DNA of 46,927 nucleotides from Actinotignum schaalii (GTDB lineage Bacteria; Actinomycetota; Actinomycetes; Actinomycetales; Actinomycetaceae): NCBI RefSeq assembly GCF_028864145.1, contig NZ_JARBHJ010000016.1, positions 1 to 46,927 of the forward strand, read 5' to 3'. Shown piece by piece: positions 1 to 8,415 of this stretch (position 1 is its first letter; each line of letters starts with the position of its first letter). The notes under the pieces were generated by a model. It saw only the letters and a program-made list of their open reading frames with translations, ran no database searches and was not told where the DNA came from. The position numbers and the translations under genes were made by a program.

Positions 1-95
1 TCGAGGATAGGTAAGAGTTGATTCGAAAGGTACCCGCGATGGTCGCCTTTGTGCATGCCGACACGAGGATCACCGCGGGATACAGATACACCACA

Positions 96-251
96 CTAAC
101 GGACGCAACCCGCATACACCCCAACATGAGCCTGGTTGAAGTTGCACTTCTTGTAGCCACCCACCTGGATAGCACTGGCCGATGGCATAAACGCCACGAT
201 TGATAGCAATGTTGCCGCGAATGCAGCACCTACTTTCCGGATAGTCTTCAT
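96..251 (-). CDS. small secreted peptide, 51 aa
   Basis: Not a recognised family. The 51-residue product has a textbook Sec signal: MKTIRK, then a hydrophobic core (about residues 8-22), then a PSASA cleavage site before IQVGG. The predicted mature part is only about 23 residues, contains two cysteines (KKCNFN and AGCVR) and is basic. Start choice is firm: AAAAGGAGG lies 6 nt before the ATG, and a promoter with a perfect TTGACA box lies upstream. The stop is TAG. The same frame then stays open, without another stop, to the window edge, so the peptide may be a truncated form of a longer secreted protein. A bacteriocin or signalling peptide is possible but unproven. Confidence 0.6.
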   Translation of the reverse strand: MKTIRKVGAAFAATLLSIVAFMPSASAIQVGGYKKCNFNQAHVGVYAGCVR

Positions 252-298
252 GATCTGCCTCCTTTTCACCGTTGAAAGGTTGGGACTTCTGACCCTTG

Positions 299-320
299 AC
301 GGCGCTCGGATAAGCGCCGT
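299..320. repeat. inverted repeat in peptide-gene leader
   Basis: Perfect 8-bp inverted repeat ACGGCGCT / AGCGCCGT with a 6-nt loop. It lies between the predicted -10 box and the ribosome binding site of the small peptide gene. It could be a leader hairpin in the mRNA or an operator. Confidence 0.45.
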
Positions 321-327
321 TAAAGCT

Positions 328-357
328 ACGCTAAAAGACGTCGTGACGATCTGTCAA
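328..357 (-). promoter_or_regulatory. promoter of small secreted peptide
   Basis: On the reverse strand, TTGACA (352-357) is followed after 18 bp by TAGCGT (328-333), fitting an actinobacterial housekeeping promoter. The -35 box is half of a perfect inverted repeat, TGTCAA-N4-TTGACA (352-367), which could be bound by a regulator. Confidence 0.5.
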
Positions 358-477
358 TACTTTGACACCACTAAATGTCGGCAACCACATCGCGTGCACC
401 AACATCGCAGATAACGGCGCATCTGTCGCAATATCTCACTCAATGGCGTTGCCGCTACCACACTTCACGGAAACAGA

Positions 478-514
478 ACGTCCGGGGTGTGCCGCTTCGG
501 CACACCCCGGACGT
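478..514 (-). terminator. terminator of clpB
   Basis: Perfect 16-bp stem (478-493 against 499-514) with the 5-nt loop gcttc, just downstream of the clpB stop codon. On the reverse strand it is followed by a T-rich stretch (TTCTGTTTCC), as in an intrinsic terminator. Confidence 0.85.
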
Positions 515-533
515 AGGTAGGGCGATTTAGTTA

Positions 534-3161
534 TTAGGATTCAGTGCTGAGTCGCAGGGCATAGCTACGGCCCAAAGTCCCACTACTGGCCGTGGTATTT
601 TCCTGGGTATCCACCCGGATGGTATCCCCGTCATGAGCGTCACCGGCGAGGATCATGCGAGCTAGCTGGTCACCGATCTCCCGCTGGATAAGCCGGCGTA
701 GCGGGCGAGCCCCGTAGGCCGGATCGTATCCGTCCATCGTCAGGTAATCGCGCGCCGCCGGGCTCACATCCAGGTGCATACGCCGCTCACCCAGCCGCTG
801 CTCCAGCTGCGTGATTTGCAGATCCACAATCTTGCCGATTTCCTCCATGCTCAGCGGATGGAAAACAATCACGTCATCCAAGCGGTTGAGGAACTCCGGC
901 TTGAAGTGCCCCCGCACCGCAGCCATGACCGTGTCATATTGGGCCGCCGCATCCATGGTGGGATCAGCCAAAGCCTGAGAACCCAAATTCGAGGTCAAAA
1001 TGAGGAGGGTATTGCGGAAGTCCACGGTGCGGCCCTGGCCGTCCGTGAGGCGCCCGTCGTCCAAAACCTGGAGCAGAATATCAAACACATCCGGGTGAGC
1101 CTTTTCCACTTCATCAAGCAGAATCACCGAGTAAGGCCGCCGCCGCACCGCTTCGGTGAGCTGGCCACCTTCCTCATAACCCACGTATCCCGGAGGTGCC
1201 CCGACCAGCCGCGAAACCGAGTGCTTTTCGGCGTACTCCGACATATCGATACGCACCATGGCGCGCTCGTCGTCGAACATAAAGTCCGCCAGCGACTTTG
1301 CCAATTCCGTTTTCCCCACACCCGTAGGCCCGAGGAAGAGGAAAGAACCATCGGGCCGGTTCGGATCCTGCACCCCGGCACGCGAACGGCGCACCGCATC
1401 AGAAACCGCCCGCACCGCGTCCTGCTGGCCAATAAGGCGATGCCCGATTTCCTCTTCCATATGGAGGAGTTTCTCCGTTTCGCCCTGCATGAGTTTACCC
1501 ACCGGCACGCCTGTCCAGGCCGCCACCACTTCGGCGACTTCCTCAGAATCGACCCGTTCGGCAATCATCGGTTCATGATCGCGAGCCTGGCTATCCGCTT
1601 CGGCAGCTTCCGCCGCCGCGATCTGGCGTTCCACCTCCGGAATATCACCATTTTGGAGCCGCCCGGCATCCTCATACCGGCCCTCGCGGACCGCTAACTC
1701 AAACTCGGTGCGCAGCTCATCAAGCTTGACCCGCAAATCACCCACCCGGTTGCGCCCGGCCTTCTCATTTTCCCACCGATCGGTCAGGGCAGCTAATTCT
1801 TCTTTGCGATCCGCCAATTCCGCACGGATGGTTTCTAGGCGGTCGGCGGTAGCTGCGTCGTCGTCCTGAGTTTCAGAAAGATAGGATTCCTCCATGGTGA
1901 GGCGATCCACCTGGCGTTGCAACACGTCGATTTCCTCCGGGGAAGAATCCAATTCCATGCGCAGGCGGGAAGCCGCTTCGTCAATAAGATCAATGGCCTT
2001 ATCGGGAAGCTGACGGCCGGTAATATACCGATTCGACAACTGCGCCGCGGCAACAAGAGCACCATCCGTAATTGTTACTTTATGGTGCGCCTCGTATTTC
2101 GGGGCGATACCACGCAAAATTGTGATGGTGTCTTCCACCGAGGGTTCACCCACGAAAATCTGCTGGAAACGGCGCTCCAAAGCCGGATCCTTCTCAATAT
2201 TTTCGCGGTACTCATCCAGGGTGGTAGCACCAATGAGTCGCAATTCCCCGCGCGCGAGCATCGGCTTGAGCATATTTCCGGCATCCATAGCACCTTCGGA
2301 ACCTCCACCGGCCCCCACGATAGTGTGGATCTCATCAATGAAGGTAACGATTTCACCCGCGGCCTCCCGAATCTCATTTAGGACAGCCTTGAAGCGTTCT
2401 TCGAATTCACCGCGGTATTTTGCACCGGCCACCATCGCGGCCACATCCAATTGGATCAACCGCTTACCACGCAAAGATTCCGGAACATCGCCATTGACCA
2501 TGCGCTGCGCCAGCCCCTCCACAACGGCGGTTTTCCCAACACCCGGTTCCCCGATAAGCACCGGATTATTCTTGGTACGCCGAGAAAGGACCTGGACCAC
2601 GCGGCGAATTTCGCTATCGCGGCCGATCACCGGATCCATTTTCCCTTCCCGAGCCATCGCGGTGAGATCCTGACCGTATTTCTCCAGTGCCTGGAATGTG
2701 CCTTCCGGATCCGCGCTATCCACCTTCGAGGTGCGTACGCGCGGCAGGGTAGCCCGCAGCGCCTCATGCGAGGCACCCGCGTTCCGGAGGATCTCCCCCG
2801 CCTGGGACTGCGAAGCCGCAATCGCCATGAGGAGATGCTCGGTAGAAATATAGGCATCCCCCAAGCTGGTTGCTTCCTTGCCGGCCTCCGAAATCACCCG
2901 CGAGAGCGGGCGCGAAGCCCCGGGATTTTGCACCGAATCCCCCGCCGAACGCGGCAGCGAAGCCAGCGCCCCGGATACTCGCTCCGCGATCTCCACCCGA
3001 TTAGCCCCCACCGCTTCGAGCAGGGCAAGAGCAATCCCACCTTCCTGGGCGAGCAAAGCGCTCAAGAGATGCACCGGCTCCACCTGGGGATTGCCCGCAT
3101 CCGTCGCCGTGCGAATGGCCTGCGCCAAAGCTTCCTGCGACTTCGTTGTTAGTTTATCCAT
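534..3161 (-). CDS. clpB: ATP-dependent disaggregase ClpB
   Basis: 875-residue Hsp100 chaperone that, with DnaK/DnaJ/GrpE, pulls polypeptides out of aggregates in the cytoplasm. Visible parts in order: an N-terminal Clp repeat domain (about 1-145); AAA+ domain 1 with Walker A GEPGVGKT and Walker B FIDEIHT; the coiled-coil middle domain (about 400-530, Glu/Arg/Leu rich) that distinguishes ClpB from ClpA/ClpC; AAA+ domain 2 with Walker A GPTGVGKT and the pore-loop GYVGYEEGG; and a D2-small C-terminal domain. Length is normal for the family. AAGGAG lies 6 nt before the ATG. A perfect HAIR operator upstream indicates repression by HspR, whose gene is also in this window. Confidence 0.97.
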   Translation of the reverse strand: MDKLTTKSQEALAQAIRTATDAGNPQVEPVHLLSALLAQEGGIALALLEAVGANRVEIAERVSGALASLPRSAGDSVQNPGASRPLSRVISEAGKEATSLGDAYISTEHLLMAIAASQSQAGEILRNAGASHEALRATLPRVRTSKVDSADPEGTFQALEKYGQDLTAMAREGKMDPVIGRDSEIRRVVQVLSRRTKNNPVLIGEPGVGKTAVVEGLAQRMVNGDVPESLRGKRLIQLDVAAMVAGAKYRGEFEERFKAVLNEIREAAGEIVTFIDEIHTIVGAGGGSEGAMDAGNMLKPMLARGELRLIGATTLDEYRENIEKDPALERRFQQIFVGEPSVEDTITILRGIAPKYEAHHKVTITDGALVAAAQLSNRYITGRQLPDKAIDLIDEAASRLRMELDSSPEEIDVLQRQVDRLTMEESYLSETQDDDAATADRLETIRAELADRKEELAALTDRWENEKAGRNRVGDLRVKLDELRTEFELAVREGRYEDAGRLQNGDIPEVERQIAAAEAAEADSQARDHEPMIAERVDSEEVAEVVAAWTGVPVGKLMQGETEKLLHMEEEIGHRLIGQQDAVRAVSDAVRRSRAGVQDPNRPDGSFLFLGPTGVGKTELAKSLADFMFDDERAMVRIDMSEYAEKHSVSRLVGAPPGYVGYEEGGQLTEAVRRRPYSVILLDEVEKAHPDVFDILLQVLDDGRLTDGQGRTVDFRNTLLILTSNLGSQALADPTMDAAAQYDTVMAAVRGHFKPEFLNRLDDVIVFHPLSMEEIGKIVDLQITQLEQRLGERRMHLDVSPAARDYLTMDGYDPAYGARPLRRLIQREIGDQLARMILAGDAHDGDTIRVDTQENTTASSGTLGRSYALRLSTES

Positions 3162-3232
3162 GACAACTCCTTACATCGGCGGCGGCTACCTGTTCACCAC
3201 TTCGCCGATCCACTCATAGCAACGCAAGCTTT

Positions 3233-3253
3233 CTTGAGTCTATTCCACTCAAG
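3233..3253 (-). promoter_or_regulatory. HAIR operator (HspR binding site) of clpB
   Basis: Perfect palindrome CTTGAGT-N7-ACTCAAG, identical to the HAIR consensus known from Streptomyces and mycobacteria. It lies about 70 bp before the clpB start. HspR binding here would repress clpB until heat shock. Confidence 0.93.
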
Positions 3254-3357
3254 TTAGAAGATGTGCTAATTGCGTTGTTCTCCTTACCCCTGCAAGCGAC
3301 GCACCCAAACCCGTCCGCCTATACTGGATGAATTGCATACCGAATGGAGGAGGAGCG

Positions 3358-4377
3358 GTGCCGGAAGGTCACGCTATTCATCGTCACGGACGTATTCTCA
3401 CGGCGCTTTTTGGCGGGGACGCCGTGGCCGCCAGTTCCCCGCAGGGGCGTTTCGCTGAAGGTGCGGCCCTGCTGGACGGATTGCGCGCCGGGCGGGCCCA
3501 CGCCTGGGGCAAGCATCTTTTCTGGCCTTTCCTTTCCACTTCCGAACAAGCCGCGGCGGGTGGTATTCCTGCCGTTGAGCTTGGCGACCCGCAGGCCACC
3601 TGGCTCCATATTCATTTAGGCCTTTACGGAAAATGGGCTTTTGCGGGGCCGGGGGTGGCCGGTTTGCACGGCGCCGGGATTCGGGTGAGCCCCACCGAAG
3701 ATTCGGGGATGCGCAAAACCATTGATGGCGGGCAAGATGGCACCACGCGCCTGGTGGAGGCCGCGCCTACGGGTGGTCGCGATGGTCTACCGGAAGACAA
3801 TATTCAAGTCCTGGGAGAATTGGCGACGACGCCGACAACTCGCTTGCGCCTCGCCGGGCCGGAGGCGGTTGCCCAGCTCACCGGCCCTGCCCGCTGTGAG
3901 ATTCTCAGCGGGGAGGAAGTCCTGGGGGTGATTGCGCGGCTCGGCCCCGATCCTATTCGCAATGAGGAGGGCGACCGGCAGCGGTTCGTGGCCGGGGCGC
4001 GCCGCCGGAAAATCCCGGCCGGCCAGGTGGTGATGGACCAGGCTGTTGTGGCGGGCCCGGGCAATATTTATCGGGCTGATTGTTTGTGGCGCACCGGGAT
4101 TTCCCCGCTGCGGCCGGCCAATAAAGTTTCCGAATCCCGGTATCGCGAGCTGTGGGATGACCTGGTGCTGTGCATGGGCCGCGATGTGGATTCCGGGATT
4201 ATTGTGACGATCCCGCCCGAATTCCAGCCCGACCCGATTCCCGAAGGGGATCCGGAGCTCTCACGTTTCGCGGTGTATCACCGCACCGGCCGCCCGTGCG
4301 TGCGCTGCGGCGCAATTATCCGGGAGGAACTCATGGCGGGGCGGCGCCTCTTCTGGTGCCCGGGCTGCCAACGTTAG
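3358..4377 (+). CDS. nei: Fpg/Nei-family DNA glycosylase (endonuclease VIII-like)
   Basis: Base-excision repair enzyme (339 aa) that removes oxidised bases and cleaves the abasic site. The GTG start is chosen because it puts the catalytic Pro-Glu at positions 2-3 (start-PEGHAIHRH), as maturation requires, and GGAGGAGG lies just upstream. The PEGH-x2-HR signature is typical of Nei rather than Fpg/MutM. A C-terminal zinc finger is visible (CVRCG ... CPGCQR). A -10-like TATACT lies at 3320-3325. The middle contains a somewhat long loop (about residues 105-160). The 3' end overlaps the convergent eccC gene by 47 bp. Substrate specificity cannot be read from sequence. Confidence 0.9.
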   Translation: MPEGHAIHRHGRILTALFGGDAVAASSPQGRFAEGAALLDGLRAGRAHAWGKHLFWPFLSTSEQAAAGGIPAVELGDPQATWLHIHLGLYGKWAFAGPGVAGLHGAGIRVSPTEDSGMRKTIDGGQDGTTRLVEAAPTGGRDGLPEDNIQVLGELATTPTTRLRLAGPEAVAQLTGPARCEILSGEEVLGVIARLGPDPIRNEEGDRQRFVAGARRRKIPAGQVVMDQAVVAGPGNIYRADCLWRTGISPLRPANKVSESRYRELWDDLVLCMGRDVDSGIIVTIPPEFQPDPIPEGDPELSRFAVYHRTGRPCVRCGAIIREELMAGRRLFWCPGCQR

Positions 4378-7300
4378 CCCGCGGGTTTTTCGGTGCAGGC
4401 GGGGTCCACGCAATCTGTACGGTATCTACTGCCGAGCCGATCACGAGCTGGGCTCGGCCCGGAATATCACGGCGGGAACTCACACCGCGATAACGAAAAT
4501 CTCCGGAAAGCAGGAAGACCGCCGGGGAGGTGGCCAGGAGCCGCCGCCACAGCGGGAGATGGCTGAGGTGCGCCGGTTCCGCGGTGACCAGGATAAGGTG
4601 CCACCCGAGTTCCGCAGCATCCACGAATACCTCGGCGAGGGGTGCGAGCGGAAAACTTTGCGGATCGAGAAGCTCGGCATCATCCACCATGACAATAATC
4701 GGCACGGGTGACGAAACTGGTGACGATGCGGACTCGATGCGGCCCGCTGTGCCTGGAGTGTGGGGCCGATCCGCCATGCTGTGCGCTTGGGTGCGACGAG
4801 CGGCGAGCACCTGGGCGAGGGCTTCCATATCCGCCCGGGCCTGCGCGGCACTGCGGTAACTTCCCGCGATGAGTTCAGGCGGGAGGCACGTGCGCAAGTG
4901 GCCATGCGGGTCGATAAGGAAAAGCCGCGGGAGCGGGGATACGTGCGCGAATTGCCGGGCGAGGAGGCGCAGCACCGCGGTTTTTCCCGAACCTGCCTCA
5001 CCAATAATAAGAGCGTGCCCGGTAGCGGCAAGATCGAGGAGGGCCGGCCCGCGATACCGGGCGCTCAATCCCAGCTGCAGCGACTGTAGCGAAGGCTTGT
5101 GGAGGCCTCCTCCTGCGAGTAATTCCTGGTAGGTGAAGTTGGCGGGTAGTTCCCACAATTGGGGTGCGGGCGGCCCGGACCAAGCCGCGCGAATCTCGGC
5201 GAGGAGATCGCCCCTGCCGAGGCCGGGTGAGTCCGGGGGCGGCTGGGTGGTGGCGAGCAAAAAATGTTCCCCGGCGGGAGTTATCCCCCGGCCCGGGCAA
5301 CCCACCGGCACGGTGGCGGCCCGCCGGTGCGGGGCATGGGAGTCATAGGGATCAGCCAGGCGCAGCTCCAGCCGGGTAGTGAAGAAATCGCGCAGGTGCG
5401 CGGGGATCTCGGTGGGGCGAGCTGCCGTGGTAATAATGTGGATGCGGCTGGCCGGGCCGCGCTCGATGAGTTCGGTTAAGGCCTCGTCCACCTCAGGGCG
5501 TGCCCGTAGCGCCGACCAACCGCGCAGGAAAATAAATATTTCTCCGAAAGGATCAGAGCTGGGCGCTTCCCCGCTGCGTGAGGCTTCGCGAGCGCGAAGT
5601 ACGTTCCTCAGCTCGACCAATCCGGCGCGCATTCGCTCCGGCTCGGAATGATCTACCCGGAAACATATATGCGGCACATTAATAAGCGCGGTAAGTTCCG
5701 CCCCCGAAGCATCGCACAGGGCGTAGTGCGCTTCGGCCGGGGTAAATCCCAGCGCGATGGCCCCGGCAATGGTCCGCAGCGCTTCATCACATCCTGCTCC
5801 CGGTGCACCGAGCACCAAAAGATGAGAATCCGCGAGATCAATATGGAGCGCTTCGCGGCGTTGGAGTAGCGGAAGATCGCGTTCGCCGAGCGTGAGCCGG
5901 AGCGGGGTGGCGCGCTGGCTCGGCGCATATATCCCAAACCGGGCTGAGGTACGCACCGCGATGAGCTCGGTGAGGTGACGCGCGCAAGTGAGCGGCTCCA
6001 ACCAAATCGGGTGGGCCCGCGGCCCGATCCCCCGCAGGGGTTCGAGTGCCGCGGCGAGTGCGGATGGTCCGTTCTGAACAGCGCCCAGCCCGGGAACGGC
6101 ATTAATGGGAGGAGTGGCTGGCGGCCCGGAGCTGCGTCGTCGTACCGCGGGAACCTGAGCCGGGCGGGCCGCGAGCGGCGCAGAAACATAAAACCCGGTG
6201 AAGCGATGCGGCGCGCCGCCGCAGGCAAGGAAACCGCAACCGGGCTGGGGCGGGAGGTGGGCGGCATCCGGGGTGCCGATCACCGCGCGGGATTCGTACT
6301 CGGAAAAAGTGCGCAGCGCGATCCGGTAGGACAGGTGCGAATCCAGGCCGCGCAACCGGCCTTCGTCCAGGCGTTGAGTGGCGAGCAGCAGGTGGATGCC
6401 GAGCGAGCGGCCCAGGCGCCCAATGGCCACGATGGTGTCGATGAGATCGGGGTGGTCGCTGAGGAGCTCGGCGAATTCGTCAATAATAATAAGGAGTGGC
6501 GCAAGACGCGGGCCGCTGTGGGCACCGCGAGCACGCGCCGCCTCGTATTCTCCCAGGTGGGAGTGCTGGCCATGCTCAGCAAGCAGGTGTTGGCGGCGGT
6601 TCATTTCCCCGCGCAGGGTTTCCTCCATGCGCTCGCTCAGGGACGTATCGCGTTCCAGGTTGGTGACCAGGGCCGCGGTGTGGGGCAGCTCGGCGAAAGG
6701 ATGGAAACTCGCCCCGCCCTTGTAATCGATCAGAACCAGGTTGAGTTGCTCGGGTGAATGTGTGAGGCAAAGCCCGAGGAGGAGCGTGCGCAACAGCTCC
6801 GATTTCCCGGAGCCGGTTGCGCCCACGAGCAGACCGTGCGGGCCCATCCCACCGGCCGCGGCCTCGTTGAGATCGAGCCACACCGGGGCGCCTTGCGGAT
6901 CGAGCCCGAGCGGCACACGCAGCGGGGAGTCCGTGCGGTGAGTTGGCGAAGGCGGCGTGAGGGATGCCAATCCGAGCAGCTTCGCAAAACCCTGCGCGCC
7001 GGTGGAATCCTGCGAAGCCGAGCCGCGAGCCCGGTAGAGCGCCCGGGCACAATAAGCCGCCCCGTCCAGGTCGAGCAGATCGGGAATGCCCCGGCGCACC
7101 CCGGTACTATCGGCGAGGTTGAGATGTGCTGGCTCGGCGCCGGCCGGATAATCCACAAGCACAACGAGACTGCCGGGTTCGGGGAGCGGGCCCGGCTCGC
7201 GCTGCACCAGCCAATCGCGTGCGAGCGTGCGAGGTTGATCAACCGGGCTAGGTTTTTCCGGATGTAGATTTTCACGCTCGGATTTTTCCCGGAAATGCAA

Positions 7301-8107
7301 AGTGACGTGGGAAGAGGAACCTGGGCAATCAGGCTCCCCGAAAGACCCCTTAATAATAAGGTATACGACCTTTCCGAGCCCCGGCTCCGAGACGGCGTAC
7401 GGGGGCAGCCAACTGAGCCAACCCGCCTCGGCCGCGGGCACGTGCTCCCCCGGGGTAATAGCGAGATCACCAGGCGTAATGCTCGCCGCGAGCTGGCAGA
7501 GGAGGGCCCGCGCCCAGGCCCAGGCCGCATCCCCCTCCACCGTCACGGTGGAATACGAGGGCAGGTCGAGGAGTGCGGGGCCGGGAATCGGGCGCTGCAC
7601 CTCCGTGGCACAGCGGTCCCGCGCCCGGCGGGCGGCGGCGTCGCGCTCCCCGGGTGGATCCTCCGCAAGCGTGACGGTATACGGCGGCGCGAGCAACGCC
7701 TGCCCCACCCGGACCGGTCCCGGCGGCGCTGGCTTGCTGCGGCCCAGGCGCAGTGGGAGCACAAGCGGGGCAGGATAGCGTTGCGTTTCCTCGCGAACGC
7801 AAGCCTCCAGTATGCGCTCGGCTTCGGCTTCGCACCTGGCCAGGGCGGCGAGGTAATCGCGCCGCGCGCCGTCGCGTTCCCCGGCGTTACGCCGCAGCCC
7901 CAGGCCCACGTTGAGCAGCGCGAGCGCGAGCATGAGAACCCCGAGCGTTCCCATGAGGAGAAGCAGGTGGGGAGAGCGCCCGGTAGTGGACGTGAGAATC
8001 ACGAGCATCACCACGGATAGCAGCGCGGGGAGGAACATGACGGCATTCATTTTCTGCCCGCTGCCGTGATAACACGCGGGTGGCGCGGGAATACACAGGG
8101 CCTCCAT
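4331..8107 (-). CDS. eccC: type VII (ESX) secretion ATPase EccC
   Basis: Membrane-anchored motor of an ESX secretion system, 1258 aa, with the usual EccCa and EccCb parts fused. Two membrane segments (about 21-40 and 48-70) precede three FtsK/SpoIIIE-type ATPase domains. Domain 1 has an intact Walker A (GATGSGKS, 429-436) and Walker B (LIIIDEFAELL). Domain 2 is degenerate (GAPGAGCDEA where GxxxxGKS/T is expected). Domain 3 has GEAGSGKT and IIVMVDDAELL. The frame extends far upstream, but ATG 8107 is preferred: GGAGG lies just before it and the membrane segments follow. Divergent from eccD-eccB. Recruits WXG100-type substrates such as those at 14.7-15.4 kb (inferred). Confidence 0.93.
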   Translation of the reverse strand: MEALCIPAPPACYHGSGQKMNAVMFLPALLSVVMLVILTSTTGRSPHLLLLMGTLGVLMLALALLNVGLGLRRNAGERDGARRDYLAALARCEAEAERILEACVREETQRYPAPLVLPLRLGRSKPAPPGPVRVGQALLAPPYTVTLAEDPPGERDAAARRARDRCATEVQRPIPGPALLDLPSYSTVTVEGDAAWAWARALLCQLAASITPGDLAITPGEHVPAAEAGWLSWLPPYAVSEPGLGKVVYLIIKGSFGEPDCPGSSSHVTLHFREKSERENLHPEKPSPVDQPRTLARDWLVQREPGPLPEPGSLVVLVDYPAGAEPAHLNLADSTGVRRGIPDLLDLDGAAYCARALYRARGSASQDSTGAQGFAKLLGLASLTPPSPTHRTDSPLRVPLGLDPQGAPVWLDLNEAAAGGMGPHGLLVGATGSGKSELLRTLLLGLCLTHSPEQLNLVLIDYKGGASFHPFAELPHTAALVTNLERDTSLSERMEETLRGEMNRRQHLLAEHGQHSHLGEYEAARARGAHSGPRLAPLLIIIDEFAELLSDHPDLIDTIVAIGRLGRSLGIHLLLATQRLDEGRLRGLDSHLSYRIALRTFSEYESRAVIGTPDAAHLPPQPGCGFLACGGAPHRFTGFYVSAPLAARPAQVPAVRRRSSGPPATPPINAVPGLGAVQNGPSALAAALEPLRGIGPRAHPIWLEPLTCARHLTELIAVRTSARFGIYAPSQRATPLRLTLGERDLPLLQRREALHIDLADSHLLVLGAPGAGCDEALRTIAGAIALGFTPAEAHYALCDASGAELTALINVPHICFRVDHSEPERMRAGLVELRNVLRAREASRSGEAPSSDPFGEIFIFLRGWSALRARPEVDEALTELIERGPASRIHIITTAARPTEIPAHLRDFFTTRLELRLADPYDSHAPHRRAATVPVGCPGRGITPAGEHFLLATTQPPPDSPGLGRGDLLAEIRAAWSGPPAPQLWELPANFTYQELLAGGGLHKPSLQSLQLGLSARYRGPALLDLAATGHALIIGEAGSGKTAVLRLLARQFAHVSPLPRLFLIDPHGHLRTCLPPELIAGSYRSAAQARADMEALAQVLAARRTQAHSMADRPHTPGTAGRIESASSPVSSPVPIIVMVDDAELLDPQSFPLAPLAEVFVDAAELGWHLILVTAEPAHLSHLPLWRRLLATSPAVFLLSGDFRYRGVSSRRDIPGRAQLVIGSAVDTVQIAWTPPAPKNPRANVGSPGTRRGAAPP

Positions 8108-8415
8108 GGCTTCCTCCTTCCGCGAGCGCGCTCTCCTTCCGGCACACCCTAGCGGGGCTATGGATTCTTGGCGAGGTGCTATCCACAGCTTCGGTACGAC
8201 GACGCACTTCTCTCGCAACGGGCCAGCTGGGCTTGTGGATAACTCTCTGGCCTGTGGATGAGCTCTGGTCAGGTTGCGGCCTTCTTGATACCGTGCCCTC
8301 ACCCCGCGCACCTGCGGCCGTGCGAGCAGGCTTCCGGGTGCCGAGGGCGAGGGTGCGAGGTGGCGAGAACGCAGGCGAATAGCCGGGATCAGTAACAGCG
8401 CAGAAAGGAGGGCAG
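8108..8415. promoter_or_regulatory. eccC/eccD divergent promoter region with DnaA-box-like motifs
   Basis: 308 bp without a convincing gene (the eccC frame is open through it but lacks a supported start). It must contain the divergent promoters. Three DnaA-box-like 9-mers occur: CTATCCACA (8179-8187, one mismatch), a perfect TTATCCACA on the reverse strand (8234-8242), and TCATCCACA on the reverse strand (8253-8261, one mismatch). No replication genes are near, so regulation by DnaA or chance is more likely than an origin. Confidence 0.45.

Noticed and set aside
18-203. Forward-strand 61-codon open frame
   Set aside because: No ribosome site or promoter; it is antisense to the better supported secreted-peptide gene at 96-251.
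8179-8261. Replication origin based on DnaA-like boxes
   Set aside because: No dnaA, dnaN, rnpA/rpmH or parAB nearby, no AT-rich unwinding region, and only three boxes.
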